Positions 44,501 to 53,547 of a DNA stretch of 61,434 nt are shown here, piece after piece (positions within the stretch are counted from its first letter, which is position 1; each line of letters opens with the position of its first letter). Location of the stretch: NCBI GenBank assembly GCA_030148915.1, contig JASBSN010000047.1:1-61434 (forward strand), in the 5' to 3' direction. The translations under genes and the position numbers were made by a program. This stretch comes from Thiogranum sp. (GTDB lineage: Bacteria > Pseudomonadota > Gammaproteobacteria > DSM-19610). Under the pieces are notes generated by a model, which ran no database searches, was not told where the DNA came from, and saw nothing but the letters and a program-made list of their open reading frames with translations.

Positions 44501-44665
44501 CTCATCGGCGAAGCCGTGATGATGGTCTCGGCGGGTCTGACCTTGGAGCAGGTGGGTAACGCGATCCATCCGCATCCGACCCAGACGGAGCTGTTCGGTG
44601 ATCTGGCCCGGCGCCTCGGTTCACGCCTGCGGCGCAGCGCCAAAGTCAAAGTCAAAGCCAAATAA
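41591..44665 (+). CDS. Fused dihydrolipoamide acetyltransferase (E2) - dihydrolipoyl dehydrogenase (E3)
   Basis: A single frame of 1024 residues. Two lipoyl domains (about 1-80 and 132-210, lipoyl lysines 45 and 174 in [10 protein letters not shown]), each with an Ala/Pro linker; a subunit-binding domain (about 264-300, [16 protein letters not shown]); the acetyltransferase domain (about 315-525, with [17 protein letters not shown], His496). After a short linker E3 begins near 534: FAD motif [18 protein letters not shown], redox pair C574/C579 in [18 protein letters not shown] motif [15 protein letters not shown], second FAD motif [20 protein letters not shown] and catalytic HPHPTQTE. The redox loop resembles MerA-like E3 proteins. 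E2 and E3 are normally separate genes. Confidence 0.93.
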   Translation: MAEPYVIKMPQLSDTMTEGVVVSWEKQPGDKVERGDIVATVETDKAIMDVEVFRDGYLSGPLAATDSTVAVGEAMAYLVADAEQARRGALPGGAAPPAAPASEAGDPPAAGAADPESPVPGATGTPAAPEGASYTITMPQLSDTMSEGVVVSWEKQVGDKIERGTVVATVETDKAIMDVEVFREGFLSGPLAAVDATVPVGGALAYLVDSADKVVDSQADPVAASPASAPAAAVASAERAPLAAPSAPVPAGAMALAARPQGRGASPYARSLAAQRGIDLNPLRGSGPGGVIVAADLAGAAAAASVQAGFPQVDVPGDGRAMNKLEKAISQAMTASLSMPTFHVTTYIKLGALIKASKAQGVSVTVTIAKACALAMQKLPKMNWCYQPQDKLVERTHVDIGMAVAADGGGLVVPVLRHCESRELDELNDDWKDLVERARKRRLKPEEYTGSSFQISNMGMFGVNHFDAIATPGIAAILAISANTEAGSPFTITADHRVVNGADVALYLKALKELVEQPGSWMGPGGPAIPEGDWDYDVVVVGGGPGGEDCARDLAGHGLKVALVNDAPLPGGECLWRGCIPSKAWRAAADRIRDRLHDGHLGITPGKPKLDWNKLEQTRRNVLETRGEMALKTDTGVKIKYIQGFGRFVDAHTLFVDTSGNNDNAHARARLGDQPQGETLRFGCAVIATGAPPFVPPIPGAVEGLAEDGGVLTSDTVWMLPAQPKKLVVIGGGAIGLEMAQLMQDFGVRVTLLEARERILAEVEAEIAKQLTAVLNDDPRLAIHTSVRIDKISGKAGDVRVAYKDADGKSHTVKADYVIMGTGKRPVLDGLGLENIDVATEGPAIKVDTRGRTSVPHVFAIGDVVPGYMLAHTAAQQGRVAAATILGEDRQYDQDKDCGVIFTRPEAAFVGLSVEQAKAKGVDAVEVKVPINIDAKAMINDEQHGMIKLVADKKTQRIIGVHLLADHADTLIGEAVMMVSAGLTLEQVGNAIHPHPTQTELFGDLARRLGSRLRRSAKVKVKAK

Positions 44666-44697
44666 ATTTTTTAGCCACCAGTGAGCGCCTGAAGTTC

Positions 44698-45909
44698 ATG
44701 TCCAAAGTCAACAAAGTGGTGCTAGCCTATTCCGGCGGTCTGGATACTTCCATCATTCTCAAATGGCTGGAAGACACCTACGGTTGCGAAGTGGTGACCT
44801 TCACCGCGGATATCGGCCAGGGCGAAGAAGTGGCGCCGGCACGCGCCAAGGCCGAAGCCATGGGCGTAAAGGAAATCCATATCGAGGACCTGCGCGAGGA
44901 ATTCGCCCGCGACTATGTGTTCCCGATGTTTCGCGCCAATACGGTTTACGAAGGTGAGTACCTGCTGGGCACTTCCATCGCCCGCCCGCTGATCGCCAAA
45001 CGTCTGGTCGAAATCGCCAACGCCAGCGGCGCGGACGCCATCGCCCACGGCGCTACCGGCAAGGGCAACGATCAGGTGCGTTTCGAGTTGGGCGCCTACG
45101 CGCTCAAGCCGGACGTGAAAGTGATTGCGCCCTGGCGCGAGTGGGATCTGAACTCGCGCGAGAAGCTGATGGCTTATGCCGAGCGGCACGGTATCCCTGT
45201 GGATTTCAACAAAGGCAAAAAATCGCCTTATTCAATGGACGCCAATTCGCTGCATATTTCCTACGAAGGCGGCATTCTCGAAGACCCCTGGGCGGAACCG
45301 GAAGAAGATATGTGGCGCTGGAGTGTCGCGCCGGAGCAGGCGCCGGACACGCCGAGCTATGTCGAGCTTGGTTTCGAGAAAGGCGATATTGTTTCCATCG
45401 ACGGGCGCCGCGTGACACCGGCCGAGGTGATGGAGCGGCTGAATAAGCTGGGCGGTGACAACGGCATCGGCCGCGATGACATTGTCGAAAACCGCTATGT
45501 CGGCATGAAATCGCGCGGCTGCTACGAAACACCGGCCGGCACCATTATGCTCAAAGCCCACCGCGCCATGGAATCGCTGACGCTCGATCGCGAAGTGGCG
45601 CACTTGAAAGACGACCTGATGCCGCGTTATGCCAGTCTGATTTATAACGGCTATTGGTGGAGCCCGGAGCGGCGCATGCTGCAAACGATGATCGACGCTT
45701 CGCAGGTTCACGTCAACGGTACCGTCAGATTGAAACTCTACAAAGGTAATGTCACGGTGGTCGGGCGCAAGTCCGAGGGTGATTCGCTGTTCGACGAACG
45801 CATTGCTACGTTTGAGGACGACGCGGGGGCCTATCATCAGGGCGATGCCGAAGGTTTTATCAAGCTCAATGCGCTGCGCCTGCGCATCGCCGCGCGCCGC
45901 CGGGACTGA
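44698..45909 (+). CDS. argG: Argininosuccinate synthase
   Basis: 403 residues, joining citrulline and aspartate with ATP. Motifs: [20 protein letters not shown] (P-loop), [32 protein letters not shown] and [19 protein letters not shown]. It completes the argF-argG step pair present in this window, although the genes are 17 kb apart. It follows the E2-E3 gene after 32 bases on the same strand. Confidence 0.97.
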   Translation: MSKVNKVVLAYSGGLDTSIILKWLEDTYGCEVVTFTADIGQGEEVAPARAKAEAMGVKEIHIEDLREEFARDYVFPMFRANTVYEGEYLLGTSIARPLIAKRLVEIANASGADAIAHGATGKGNDQVRFELGAYALKPDVKVIAPWREWDLNSREKLMAYAERHGIPVDFNKGKKSPYSMDANSLHISYEGGILEDPWAEPEEDMWRWSVAPEQAPDTPSYVELGFEKGDIVSIDGRRVTPAEVMERLNKLGGDNGIGRDDIVENRYVGMKSRGCYETPAGTIMLKAHRAMESLTLDREVAHLKDDLMPRYASLIYNGYWWSPERRMLQTMIDASQVHVNGTVRLKLYKGNVTVVGRKSEGDSLFDERIATFEDDAGAYHQGDAEGFIKLNALRLRIAARRRD

Positions 45910-45964
45910 ACCCGCGCGCCACGGCGTTGTCTGATCGCGCGGCGCGCCAAGAGGAGATCACACC

Positions 45965-46348
45965 ATGCGGATGCTACATACCATGCTGCGGGTCGGCGAC
46001 CTGCAGCGTTCCATCAGTTTCTATACCGAAGTGCTGGGCATGCAACTGCTGCGGCAGAAAGACTATCCAGAGGGTAAGTTCACCTTGGCGTTTGTCGGTT
46101 ATGGTGGGGAGTCCGACCACACGGTGCTCGAACTGACGCACAACTGGGACACGTCGAGTTACACCCTCGGCGACGGTTACGGGCACATCGCGCTGGAAGT
46201 GGACGATGTCTATAAAGCCGCCGAAGATATTCGCCAACGCGGCGGAAAAATTCTGCGCGAAGCCGGGCCGATGAACGCCGGCAGTACGATTATCGCCTTC
46301 GTTGCCGATCCCGATGGCTACCCGATCGAGTTGATCGGCAAAAAATAG
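45965..46348 (+). CDS. gloA: Lactoylglutathione lyase (glyoxalase I)
   Basis: 127 residues, converting the methylglyoxal-glutathione adduct to lactoylglutathione. The metal ligands of GloA are in place: His5 (MLHTMLRV), Glu in TVLELTHNW, His in [11 protein letters not shown] and the last Glu in [16 protein letters not shown] lies upstream of the ATG. Convergent with the IclR gene. Confidence 0.96.
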   Translation: MRMLHTMLRVGDLQRSISFYTEVLGMQLLRQKDYPEGKFTLAFVGYGGESDHTVLELTHNWDTSSYTLGDGYGHIALEVDDVYKAAEDIRQRGGKILREAGPMNAGSTIIAFVADPDGYPIELIGKK

Positions 46349-46351
46349 CTT

Positions 46352-47098
46352 TTAGCTCACACGTGCCTGGATCGCCTCGCCGGCCTGCCTGACCAGGGCG
46401 ATCCAGGCGTCACGCCGACGTTCGATGGGCGCCGACAGTGACAGTCCCCCGATCACGGCGCCTCTCCCGTCGCGGATCAGTACGCCGATACAGCCCACCC
46501 CTTCCTCGGCCTCTTCGTTATCCAGCGCGAAGCCTGCCTTGGCTGCTGCGTACGCCTCATTGCGTAGCGCTTCGAGCGTTTGGTGCGTATGCGCGGTAAA
46601 GGCGGGCAGCCCGGTGCGCGCGACGTAGGCGCGCAGGAACGCGTCGCCGAGGTCGGCGAGCATCAGTTTTCCGACTGCCGTCACGTGCAGCGGGGCGCGG
46701 CTGCCGATGACCTGTTCGACGCGCATCATGCGTTGCGGGGTGACGCGCTCAATGTAAATTACCTCGTCGCCTTCGCGCACCGTCAGGTTGACCGTCTCGC
46801 CTACCTGATCGCGCAGCGCCTGCATCACCGGCAGCGCTTCCTGGCGTATGTCGACACCCCGTGTCACCCGTCCCGCCAGTTGTACGATTCTGCGCCCGAG
46901 CATGTAATGGCCCGCGGTATCGCGTTCGACCAGACCCACGCCGATCAAGGCGGCGAGAATCCGAAAGGCGGTGGACGGATGCAGCCCGGTATCGGCGGCG
47001 AGCACTTTGAGACTGGCAGGCTTGTCGAGCGCGCCAATGCTGTCGAGCAACTGAGAGGCTCGATCGATGACTTGAATGGAAGTAGGGGTCTTGGGCAT
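46352..47098 (-). CDS. IclR family transcriptional regulator
   Basis: About 248 residues: an N-terminal winged helix (VIDRASQLLDSIG, LHPSTAFRILAALIGVGLVER) and a C-terminal IclR effector domain (VREGDEVIYIERV, PLHVTAVGKLMLA, EEAEEGVGCIGVLIRD). The ATG at 47098 is preferred; a GTG at 47107 lies inside an operator-like repeat. It is divergent from the ThDP-enzyme gene, and inverted repeats at 47102 and 47218 lie at the two ends of the shared region. It probably regulates the downstream acid-sugar/glycolate module. Confidence 0.92.
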   Translation of the reverse strand: MPKTPTSIQVIDRASQLLDSIGALDKPASLKVLAADTGLHPSTAFRILAALIGVGLVERDTAGHYMLGRRIVQLAGRVTRGVDIRQEALPVMQALRDQVGETVNLTVREGDEVIYIERVTPQRMMRVEQVIGSRAPLHVTAVGKLMLADLGDAFLRAYVARTGLPAFTAHTHQTLEALRNEAYAAAKAGFALDNEEAEEGVGCIGVLIRDGRGAVIGGLSLSAPIERRRDAWIALVRQAGEAIQARVS

Positions 47099-47101
47099 AA
47101 A

Positions 47102-47116
47102 TTTCACATTATGAAA
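47102..47116. promoter_or_regulatory. IclR-type operator candidate, proximal to iclR
   Basis: TTTCACATTATGAAA: arms TTTCA and TGAAA with five bases between, matching the site at 47218. It lies at the iclR start codon region, consistent with autoregulation. Confidence 0.55.
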
Positions 47117-47217
47117 ACGATTATGTATTGCGAAAAAATCGTGGGCAGGCTATGTTTCAGTTATCCGGAGTCCCCCGGTGCGGTGTCTACCCACCGTGGG
47201 GAAGATGGTAACTGATA

Positions 47218-47232
47218 TTTCACATCGTGAAA
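47218..47232. promoter_or_regulatory. IclR-type operator candidate, proximal to the ThDP gene
   Basis: TTTCACATCGTGAAA has perfect six-base arms (TTTCAC, GTGAAA). It overlaps the -35 (TTCACA, 47219-47224) of a predicted promoter whose -10 TGATAC lies 17 bases on. Confidence 0.6.
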
Positions 47233-47247
47233 ATTATTCTCTGATAC
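47219..47247 (+). promoter_or_regulatory. Predicted promoter of the ThDP-enzyme operon
   Basis: TTCACA, 17-base spacer, TGATAC, with the TTTCAC operator over the -35, so binding there would interfere with or replace RNA polymerase contact. The leader to 47285 is about 31 bases. Confidence 0.4.
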
Positions 47248-47284
47248 GAAATAGAGAAAGTTTTGCCGTTATGAGGATACTGCT

Positions 47285-49501
47285 ATGAGTCGTCCCAGTC
47301 CCGCCGCACACCCCGTCAGCCCGCCCGCGTTCTGCGAAGGTATACGTTATTTTGCCGATGCATGGCCGGAATTCACCCGGTTCGCCGATACCGCGGTAAT
47401 CGAACCGCAGGCCACGGCGATCGCGGATGTCGACGCTCCCCGGGCCGTCTATCAGACGCTGCTCGGCGCCGATGCGTTGCGCTACGTCACCTTGCAGGTG
47501 TGCGGCTCCAAGGGCTCGGGCCATCCCGGCGGTTTTGCCTCCAGCGCCGAAGCGCACGCCGCACTGATGATGCTCGGTCACACTAACATTGTCACTGAGG
47601 TCGGCCACCACGCGCCGGGCTTCTACGCCTCGATGTTTCTCGACGCCTCGCTGGAAGCGATGGGTATCCATACGCTGTCCGATATGATGCAGCGCTTTCG
47701 CGAACGGCACGGACTGCTCGGTCATCTCTCCGGCGCTATTCCCGGCCTGTTGTCCCCGGCCGGCCCGCTCGGCCAGGGTCAGCATTTCGCCATGGCCGGC
47801 GCCTGGTTGCACCGCGACAAACTGTTTCCGGTCACCATCGGCGACGGCGGTATGGGCGAACCCTATGTGCTCAATGCGATGATGCACTTCCACACCGCTT
47901 ATCCGCACGTCACCAATTTCCTGCCGGTGCTGGTATGGAATGGCTACTCGCAGGAGCACCATTCAATGGTGTCTCTGTACAGCAATGACAACATGATCGA
48001 TTACTGGCAGGGTCACGGTTTTGACAACGTCGTGCTGGTCGATGCCAGCGAGTATGACGACAGCGCCCAGGAAGGTCCGTTTGTCGACAGTACGCGTTTT
48101 TCATTCCAGGGCAGACAGGCTTTCGCCGCAGCGGTGTTGCGTGGCGTCGACCAGGCCGCGCGCTCGGCCATGTCGGGCAAATTGACGGCCTTCATTATTA
48201 AGCAGCTCAAGGGCGCCGGCGTGCACACCGTGGGCGCCAAGTCGCATAACCTGTACCCGGCCGACACGCTGGATGCCGAGCATATCACCGAGGCGCTGAA
48301 ACGTCGCGCGCTGCCGCCCGAAGCCTGGCAGATCGTGCGCGACAACTTCAGCCGCGCCGGCGGTGGTCCGGCGGCCAAAACGGTGGTCACCGAGCGTGAG
48401 TTGGAACTCCCGCCGCTGCCGACACTAGCGCTGCAGGAGTTTGCCAAGGGCGAAAAAGCCGTACCCTCGACCGCCATGGGCGCGCTGGTGGCCCAGGTGG
48501 GGCAGGCCGACCCACGCTTTGTCGTCACCAACGCCGACGGCAACGAGGCCTCGGCGATGAAGAACATCAACGAGGCGCTGAAAATCCGCCATCCGACGCC
48601 CGACCCCCTCTACCATCAGTCACCGGACGGACAGGTTTACGAGCCTCTCAATGAAGACGCCTGCGCCGGCTTTGCCGCCGCTCTGGCCCTGTTCGGTTCG
48701 CGCGCGCTGTGGTTGTCCTACGAGTCGTTCGCCATCAACGGCTGGCCGATTGTGCAGACCGTCACCCAGGCCATGGCCGAGTTGCGCCGCAAAACGCCGT
48801 CCATCGTCACGCTGTTTACCGCCGGCGCGCTGGAGCAGGGGCGCAACGGCTGGACCCATCAGCGCCCCGAAATCGAGAACTACTTCGCCGCCATGATGCG
48901 CAACGGTAACCTCTATGCGCTGTTTCCCTGCGACGCCAACTGCATCCAGGTGGCTTACGAGTACGCCACCGACAGCTTTAACAAGGGTATGGTGTTGATT
49001 GCCTCGAAAAGTCCGCTGCCGGTCTACCTGTCGCTGAACGAAGCACGCCAGGCGGTAAGCGAAGGCGCGGCGATACTGTATGAATCGTCAGCCGGTGAGC
49101 AGGGCACGGTGGTGTTCGCCGTGACCGGCGACATGGTTCTGCTGCCGGTGTTCGAGGCCAGAGATCGACTGGAAGCGGAGGGTTACCGTGTACGTATTGT
49201 CGCGGTGATCAATCCGCGTCGCCTCTACCGGTCCACAGACGTCGCCTGGGACACTGTCTCCGAAGCGGACGACCGGTTCATGGACGACGACCGGTTCAAC
49301 GCCCTGTTCGACGGCGATTGGCTGCTGGCGGTAAGCGGCGGCCCGAGTGCGCCGCTGGAACCGGTATTACTGCGCACCCGTGCCCCCCGCCGTGACACCG
49401 TCTGCTGGAAACGCGGTGAGACTACCGCCTCTCCTGGGGAGATCATGGCGTTCAACGGCATCACGGCGGAAACTATGGTGCAGTGCGTCAAGCGGCTCTG
49501 A
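47285..49501 (+). CDS. Phosphoketolase/transketolase-like ThDP-dependent enzyme
   Basis: 738 residues. The N-terminal part has GSKGSGHPGG (about 74-83), a transketolase-like loop, and the ThDP motif GDGGMGEP (186-193) ending at Asn219 in VLVWNGYSQEHHS. The second half resembles phosphoketolases: LWLSYESFAINGWPIVQTV, RNGWTHQRPEIENYF and LFPCDANCIQVAYEYAT, with a transketolase C-domain. It is shorter than typical phosphoketolase (about 790-820) and lacks its GHGHGGP loop. GAGGAT precedes the ATG. It heads an operon with an acid-sugar kinase and glcDEF; some homologues have been named xylulose-5-phosphate epimerase, but the reaction here is unknown. Confidence 0.7.
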   Translation: MSRPSPAAHPVSPPAFCEGIRYFADAWPEFTRFADTAVIEPQATAIADVDAPRAVYQTLLGADALRYVTLQVCGSKGSGHPGGFASSAEAHAALMMLGHTNIVTEVGHHAPGFYASMFLDASLEAMGIHTLSDMMQRFRERHGLLGHLSGAIPGLLSPAGPLGQGQHFAMAGAWLHRDKLFPVTIGDGGMGEPYVLNAMMHFHTAYPHVTNFLPVLVWNGYSQEHHSMVSLYSNDNMIDYWQGHGFDNVVLVDASEYDDSAQEGPFVDSTRFSFQGRQAFAAAVLRGVDQAARSAMSGKLTAFIIKQLKGAGVHTVGAKSHNLYPADTLDAEHITEALKRRALPPEAWQIVRDNFSRAGGGPAAKTVVTERELELPPLPTLALQEFAKGEKAVPSTAMGALVAQVGQADPRFVVTNADGNEASAMKNINEALKIRHPTPDPLYHQSPDGQVYEPLNEDACAGFAAALALFGSRALWLSYESFAINGWPIVQTVTQAMAELRRKTPSIVTLFTAGALEQGRNGWTHQRPEIENYFAAMMRNGNLYALFPCDANCIQVAYEYATDSFNKGMVLIASKSPLPVYLSLNEARQAVSEGAAILYESSAGEQGTVVFAVTGDMVLLPVFEARDRLEAEGYRVRIVAVINPRRLYRSTDVAWDTVSEADDRFMDDDRFNALFDGDWLLAVSGGPSAPLEPVLLRTRAPRRDTVCWKRGETTASPGEIMAFNGITAETMVQCVKRL

Positions 49502-49513
49502 TGAGTAACGGAT

Positions 49514-50902
49514 ATGACCGAGACCAAAATAATCGTCCTCGACGATGACCCGACCGGATCGCAGACCGTGCACAGTTGCCTGCTGCTCACGCGCTGGGAC
49601 GTCGCCACGCTCAGAGAAGGGCTGGAGGATGCCGCACCGCTGTTTTTTATCCTCACCAACACGCGCGGCATGGATGCGCAGCGGGCGGCACGACTGACCC
49701 GCGAAGTCTGTGGCAATCTCAAACAGGCGCTCTCAGAGCTGGCGGGCGCGGGCAGGGCCGTCAACCCGCTGATAGTGAGCCGTTCCGATTCCACGCTGCG
49801 CGGCCATTATCCGCTGGAGACCGATGTCATCGCCGAACAGCTCGGGCCTTTCGACGCCCACTTTCTGGTGCCGGCGTTTTTCGAGGGCGGGCGCCTTACC
49901 CGCGACAGCGTACATTATCTGCTGGTCGACGACGTACCGGTGCCGGTACACGAAACCGAATTCGCCCGTGATTCGATCTTCGCCTATGAGCACAGCTACC
50001 TGCCGGACTACGTCGAAGAAAAGACTCGCGGACGGGTCAATGCCGCGCAGGTCGAACGCTTCGTACGCGAGGATATACGGGGGGATATCAGCGACCGATT
50101 GATGAACCTGAGCGACAACCGCTGCTGTGTGGTGGACGGCGAATCTCAGGCCGATCTCGACCATTTCTCCATGCAGTTGCTGCAATGCGCCGGGCGCGGC
50201 AAGCGTTTCCTGTTTCGCAGTGCCGCCAGTTTGCTGACCTCGTTGGCCCAATTGCCGCCGCAGCGGGTCGCGGCCGCTGATATGCGTGCCTATGTGCCGG
50301 GCGGCAGGCCCGGTGCGGTGATCGTCGGCTCCCACGTCAACAAAACCACACTGCAGCTCGCAGCGCTGCTGACTCAGCCGGGCATCGCGGGCATCGAAGT
50401 CGATGTCGAGCGTATCGATGACGCTGGTGAAGCGTTGCGCGACGATATTTTTCGGCGTATTGAACGCGCCCACCGCGACGGCCTTACCTGTGTCGTCTAC
50501 ACCAGCCGGACCGAGAAGGTATTCCCCGATCAGGCCGGGCGCCTGGCCTTCGGCGAGCGGGTTTCCGGCCTGCTTATGGACATCGTGCGCGGTCTGCCGC
50601 AGACGCTGGGTTTCCTGATCAGCAAGGGCGGTATCACCTCCAATGATGTGCTGAGCGCGGGCCTGGCGCTGCGCACGGCGCGGGTGCTCGGCCAGATTAT
50701 CCCGGGCTGCTCGGTGGTGCGCTGCGCGATGGATCATCCACGTTACCCGGGTATACCGGTGGTGATCTTTCCCGGCAATGTCGGCGACCAGTCGGCGTTG
50801 GTGCGCGTCTGGGCGCGCCTCGCCGGTAAGGACGAGCCCGGAGCCGCCGCCAGCCCGCAGCCGCTACCGGCTGTCAATAGCCCCTCGGGTGGCAGGGGAT
50901 AG
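49514..50902 (+). CDS. Four-carbon acid sugar kinase family protein (DUF1537)
   Basis: 462 residues. The substrate domain begins IIVLDDDPTGSQTVHSCLLL, with SRSDSTLRGHYPLETD and a LVPAFFEGGRLT motif. The C-terminal nucleotide-binding domain has VIVGSHVNKTTLQLAALL, LGFLISKGGITSNDVLSAGL and IPVVIFPGNVGDQSALVRVW. Characterised family members phosphorylate threonate, erythronate or 2-keto-tetronate. It starts 12 bases after the ThDP enzyme. No PdxA2-type dehydrogenase or OtnI-type isomerase is present, so the pathway differs from the known ones. Confidence 0.88.
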   Translation: MTETKIIVLDDDPTGSQTVHSCLLLTRWDVATLREGLEDAAPLFFILTNTRGMDAQRAARLTREVCGNLKQALSELAGAGRAVNPLIVSRSDSTLRGHYPLETDVIAEQLGPFDAHFLVPAFFEGGRLTRDSVHYLLVDDVPVPVHETEFARDSIFAYEHSYLPDYVEEKTRGRVNAAQVERFVREDIRGDISDRLMNLSDNRCCVVDGESQADLDHFSMQLLQCAGRGKRFLFRSAASLLTSLAQLPPQRVAAADMRAYVPGGRPGAVIVGSHVNKTTLQLAALLTQPGIAGIEVDVERIDDAGEALRDDIFRRIERAHRDGLTCVVYTSRTEKVFPDQAGRLAFGERVSGLLMDIVRGLPQTLGFLISKGGITSNDVLSAGLALRTARVLGQIIPGCSVVRCAMDHPRYPGIPVVIFPGNVGDQSALVRVWARLAGKDEPGAAASPQPLPAVNSPSGGRG

Positions 50903-50964
50903 TTCAGCATCGACAGCGATATACGGTAACCTTGCGCCATCAACTACTGCCTCACAACGAGACC

Positions 50965-52455
50965 ATGAACCGCTCAGTGCCGAGTCAACAATCTGCCAGC
51001 ATCGATAAGCCCGGCCTGCTGCAGGCCTTGCGCCGGCTGGTCCCGGATGAGGCGCTGCTCGATCAGCGCGAGGATTTGCGGCCCTACGAATGTGACGGCC
51101 TGTCGGCCTACCGCGAATTGCCCTTGGCGGTCGTCCTGCCGAATACACTCGAACAGGTGCAGGCGGTGTTGCGCCTGTGTCACGGGGTGGGAGTGCCGGT
51201 GGTGGCGCGTGGCGCGGGGACCGGTTTGTCCGGCGGTGCGCTACCGCACCGCGAAGGTGTCGTGCTCAGTCTGGCTAAATTCAGCGCCATCCTCGATATC
51301 GATGCCGACAAGCGCCTGGCGCGCGTCCAGCCCGGTGTACGCAATCTGGCCATTTCACAGGCCGCCCAGCCCCACGGACTGTATTACGCGCCCGACCCTT
51401 CCTCGCAGATTGCCTGTACCATCGGCGGCAACGTGGCGGAAAACTCTGGCGGCGTGCACTGCCTGAAGTACGGGCTGACCGTGCACAATATCCAACAGCT
51501 GAAAATCATTACCATCGAGGGGGAGCTGCTGACGCTCGGCGGCAGCGGCCTGGATTCGCCCGGCTACGACCTGCTGGCGCTGATGACCGGCTCGGAGGGC
51601 ATGCTGGGGGTGATCGCCGAAGTCACGGTGAAACTGCTGCCCATCCCGGAACGCGCGCAGGTGATACTCGCGGCGTTCGACGATATCGTCGCGGCGGGCC
51701 GTGCGGTCGGCGACATCATCGCCGCCGGCATTATCCCGGCCGGGCTGGAAATGATGGATCGGCTGGCCATTCAGGCGGCGGAGGATTTCGTCCACGCTGG
51801 GTATCCGCGCGAGGCGGCGGCGATCTTGCTGTGCGAAGTCGACGGTACTAACGAAGAAGTCTCGGCGCATATCCTCCAGGTGCGGGAAATTCTGCACGCC
51901 GCCGGCGCCAGCGAAGTGCGCACGGCGCGCGACGCCGCCGAACGCGAGACCTTCTGGAAGGGGCGCAAGGCGGCCTTCCCGGCCGTCGGGCGCCTTTCGC
52001 CCGACTATTACTGCATGGACGGGACTATTCCGCGCAAGCACCTGCCGCGGGTGCTGCAAACCATTGAGGAACTCTCGCAGCAGTACGGTCTGGCGGTGGC
52101 CAACGTCTTTCACGCCGGTGACGGCAATCTGCATCCGCTGATTTTATACGATGCCAACAAGCCCGGGGAGCTGGAGCGCACCGAGGCGTTCGGCGCCCGC
52201 ATCCTGGAGCTGTGTGTGCAGGCGGGCGGTACGATTACCGGCGAACACGGCGTCGGTGTGGAGAAAATCAATCAGATGTGCAGCCAGTTCGCCAGCGGCG
52301 AACTGGCGCAGTTTCACGCCGTCAAGGCGGCGTTCGACGAACAGGGTCTGCTCAACCCCGGCAAGGCCGTGCCGACCCTGCACCGCTGCGCGGAACTCGG
52401 TGCCATGCACGTGCACCACGGCCAATTACCGTTTGCGGAACTGGATCGCTTCTGA
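50965..52455 (+). CDS. glcD: Glycolate oxidase subunit GlcD (FAD-linked)
   Basis: 496 residues, vanillyl-alcohol-oxidase fold. The FAD domain shows PVVARGAGTGLSGGALPHRE, CTIGGNVAENSGGVHCLKYG and LMTGSEGMLGVIAEVTVKLL; the C-domain ends GGTITGEHGVGVEK and FHAGDGNLHPLI. Oxidises glycolate or a related 2-hydroxyacid, passing electrons via GlcF to quinones. ATG 50965 is preferred over the TTG 33 bases upstream. GlcE and GlcF follow directly. Confidence 0.93.
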   Translation: MNRSVPSQQSASIDKPGLLQALRRLVPDEALLDQREDLRPYECDGLSAYRELPLAVVLPNTLEQVQAVLRLCHGVGVPVVARGAGTGLSGGALPHREGVVLSLAKFSAILDIDADKRLARVQPGVRNLAISQAAQPHGLYYAPDPSSQIACTIGGNVAENSGGVHCLKYGLTVHNIQQLKIITIEGELLTLGGSGLDSPGYDLLALMTGSEGMLGVIAEVTVKLLPIPERAQVILAAFDDIVAAGRAVGDIIAAGIIPAGLEMMDRLAIQAAEDFVHAGYPREAAAILLCEVDGTNEEVSAHILQVREILHAAGASEVRTARDAAERETFWKGRKAAFPAVGRLSPDYYCMDGTIPRKHLPRVLQTIEELSQQYGLAVANVFHAGDGNLHPLILYDANKPGELERTEAFGARILELCVQAGGTITGEHGVGVEKINQMCSQFASGELAQFHAVKAAFDEQGLLNPGKAVPTLHRCAELGAMHVHHGQLPFAELDRF

Positions 52456-52462
52456 CTCCCGC

Positions 52463-53527
52463 ATGAGCGATCAGGATATCAGCACCGACTTGCAGGAGCG
52501 CGTCTGTGCGGCTGCGCACCAGCCCACAGCCGTGTGTATTCGTGGTGGCGACAGCAAGGCCTTCTACGGTCGGACTGTCGCCGGCGAAGTGCTGCAGGTC
52601 GGTGGCCACCGCGGTATTATCAATTACGCGCCGACCGAGTTGGTGATTACAGCGCGTGCCGGCACCCCGCTCAGCGAACTCGAACAGGCGCTGGCCGCGC
52701 ACCGCCAGATGCTGGCGTTCGAACCGCCGCACTACGGCGAAGGCGCCACGCTCGGCGGTACCATCGCCTGTAATCTGTCCGGGCCGCGGCGCGCCTGGGC
52801 GGGGGCGGCGCGCGATTTTCTGCTCGGTTGCCGGTTGATCAACGGCAAGGGTGAGTCGCTGTCGTTCGGCGGCGAGGTGATGAAAAACGTGGCCGGTTAC
52901 GACGTTTCGCGCCTGATGTGCGGCGCCATGGGCACCTTGGGGGTGCTGTTGGAGGTCTCCTTGAAGGTTTTGCCCCGCCCCGAAGCCGAGGCCACCCTCT
53001 GTCTGCAAATCAGCGACAGCGAAGCGCTGGGGCAGCTGCATACCTGGGCGCGTCGCTGTCTGCCGATCAGTGCCTCCTGTCACGACGGCAGCGAGCTGTC
53101 GCTGCGATTGAGCGGCACCCAGGGTGCGGTCGACGCTGCACGTAAGCGCCTGGGCGGCGAGGCGGTAAGCGACAGTGAGCTTTTCTGGCAGCGCTTGCGC
53201 GAGCAGCGCCATGCTTTTTTCCATACTCAAAAGCCGCTCTGGCGCCTGTCGCTGGCCTCTGATACACCACCGTTGCCGCTCGACGGTAAATGGTTGTATG
53301 AGTGGGGCGGCGCATTGCGTTGGCTGATTTCAGAGGCCCCTCCCCGGATGGTGCGCGCGGCGGTAGAAAAAGTTGGCGGACACGCTACGTTGTTTCGCGG
53401 TGGTGATCGAGACGGCGCGGTGTTCCAGCCGTTGCCGGCCGGTCTGTTGAAGCTGCACCGCAATCTCAAACAGGCGTTCGACCCGCACGGCATCTTCAAT
53501 CGCGGGCGTTTGTATCCAGATCTCTGA
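52463..53527 (+). CDS. glcE: Glycolate oxidase subunit GlcE (FAD-binding)
   Basis: 354 residues. It has the FAD-binding half only: CIRGGDSKAFYG, ITARAGTPLSELEQALA, PHYGEGATLGGTIACNLSGP and GEVMKNVAGYDVSRLMCGAM. Length and the KNVAGYD motif are typical of GlcE. The ATG at 52463 lies seven bases after the glcD stop; the frame is open further upstream inside glcD but only as overlap. It forms a complex with GlcD and GlcF. Confidence 0.93.
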   Translation: MSDQDISTDLQERVCAAAHQPTAVCIRGGDSKAFYGRTVAGEVLQVGGHRGIINYAPTELVITARAGTPLSELEQALAAHRQMLAFEPPHYGEGATLGGTIACNLSGPRRAWAGAARDFLLGCRLINGKGESLSFGGEVMKNVAGYDVSRLMCGAMGTLGVLLEVSLKVLPRPEAEATLCLQISDSEALGQLHTWARRCLPISASCHDGSELSLRLSGTQGAVDAARKRLGGEAVSDSELFWQRLREQRHAFFHTQKPLWRLSLASDTPPLPLDGKWLYEWGGALRWLISEAPPRMVRAAVEKVGGHATLFRGGDRDGAVFQPLPAGLLKLHRNLKQAFDPHGIFNRGRLYPDL

Positions 53528-53547
53528 CCCATAAGCGATAGCACTCC

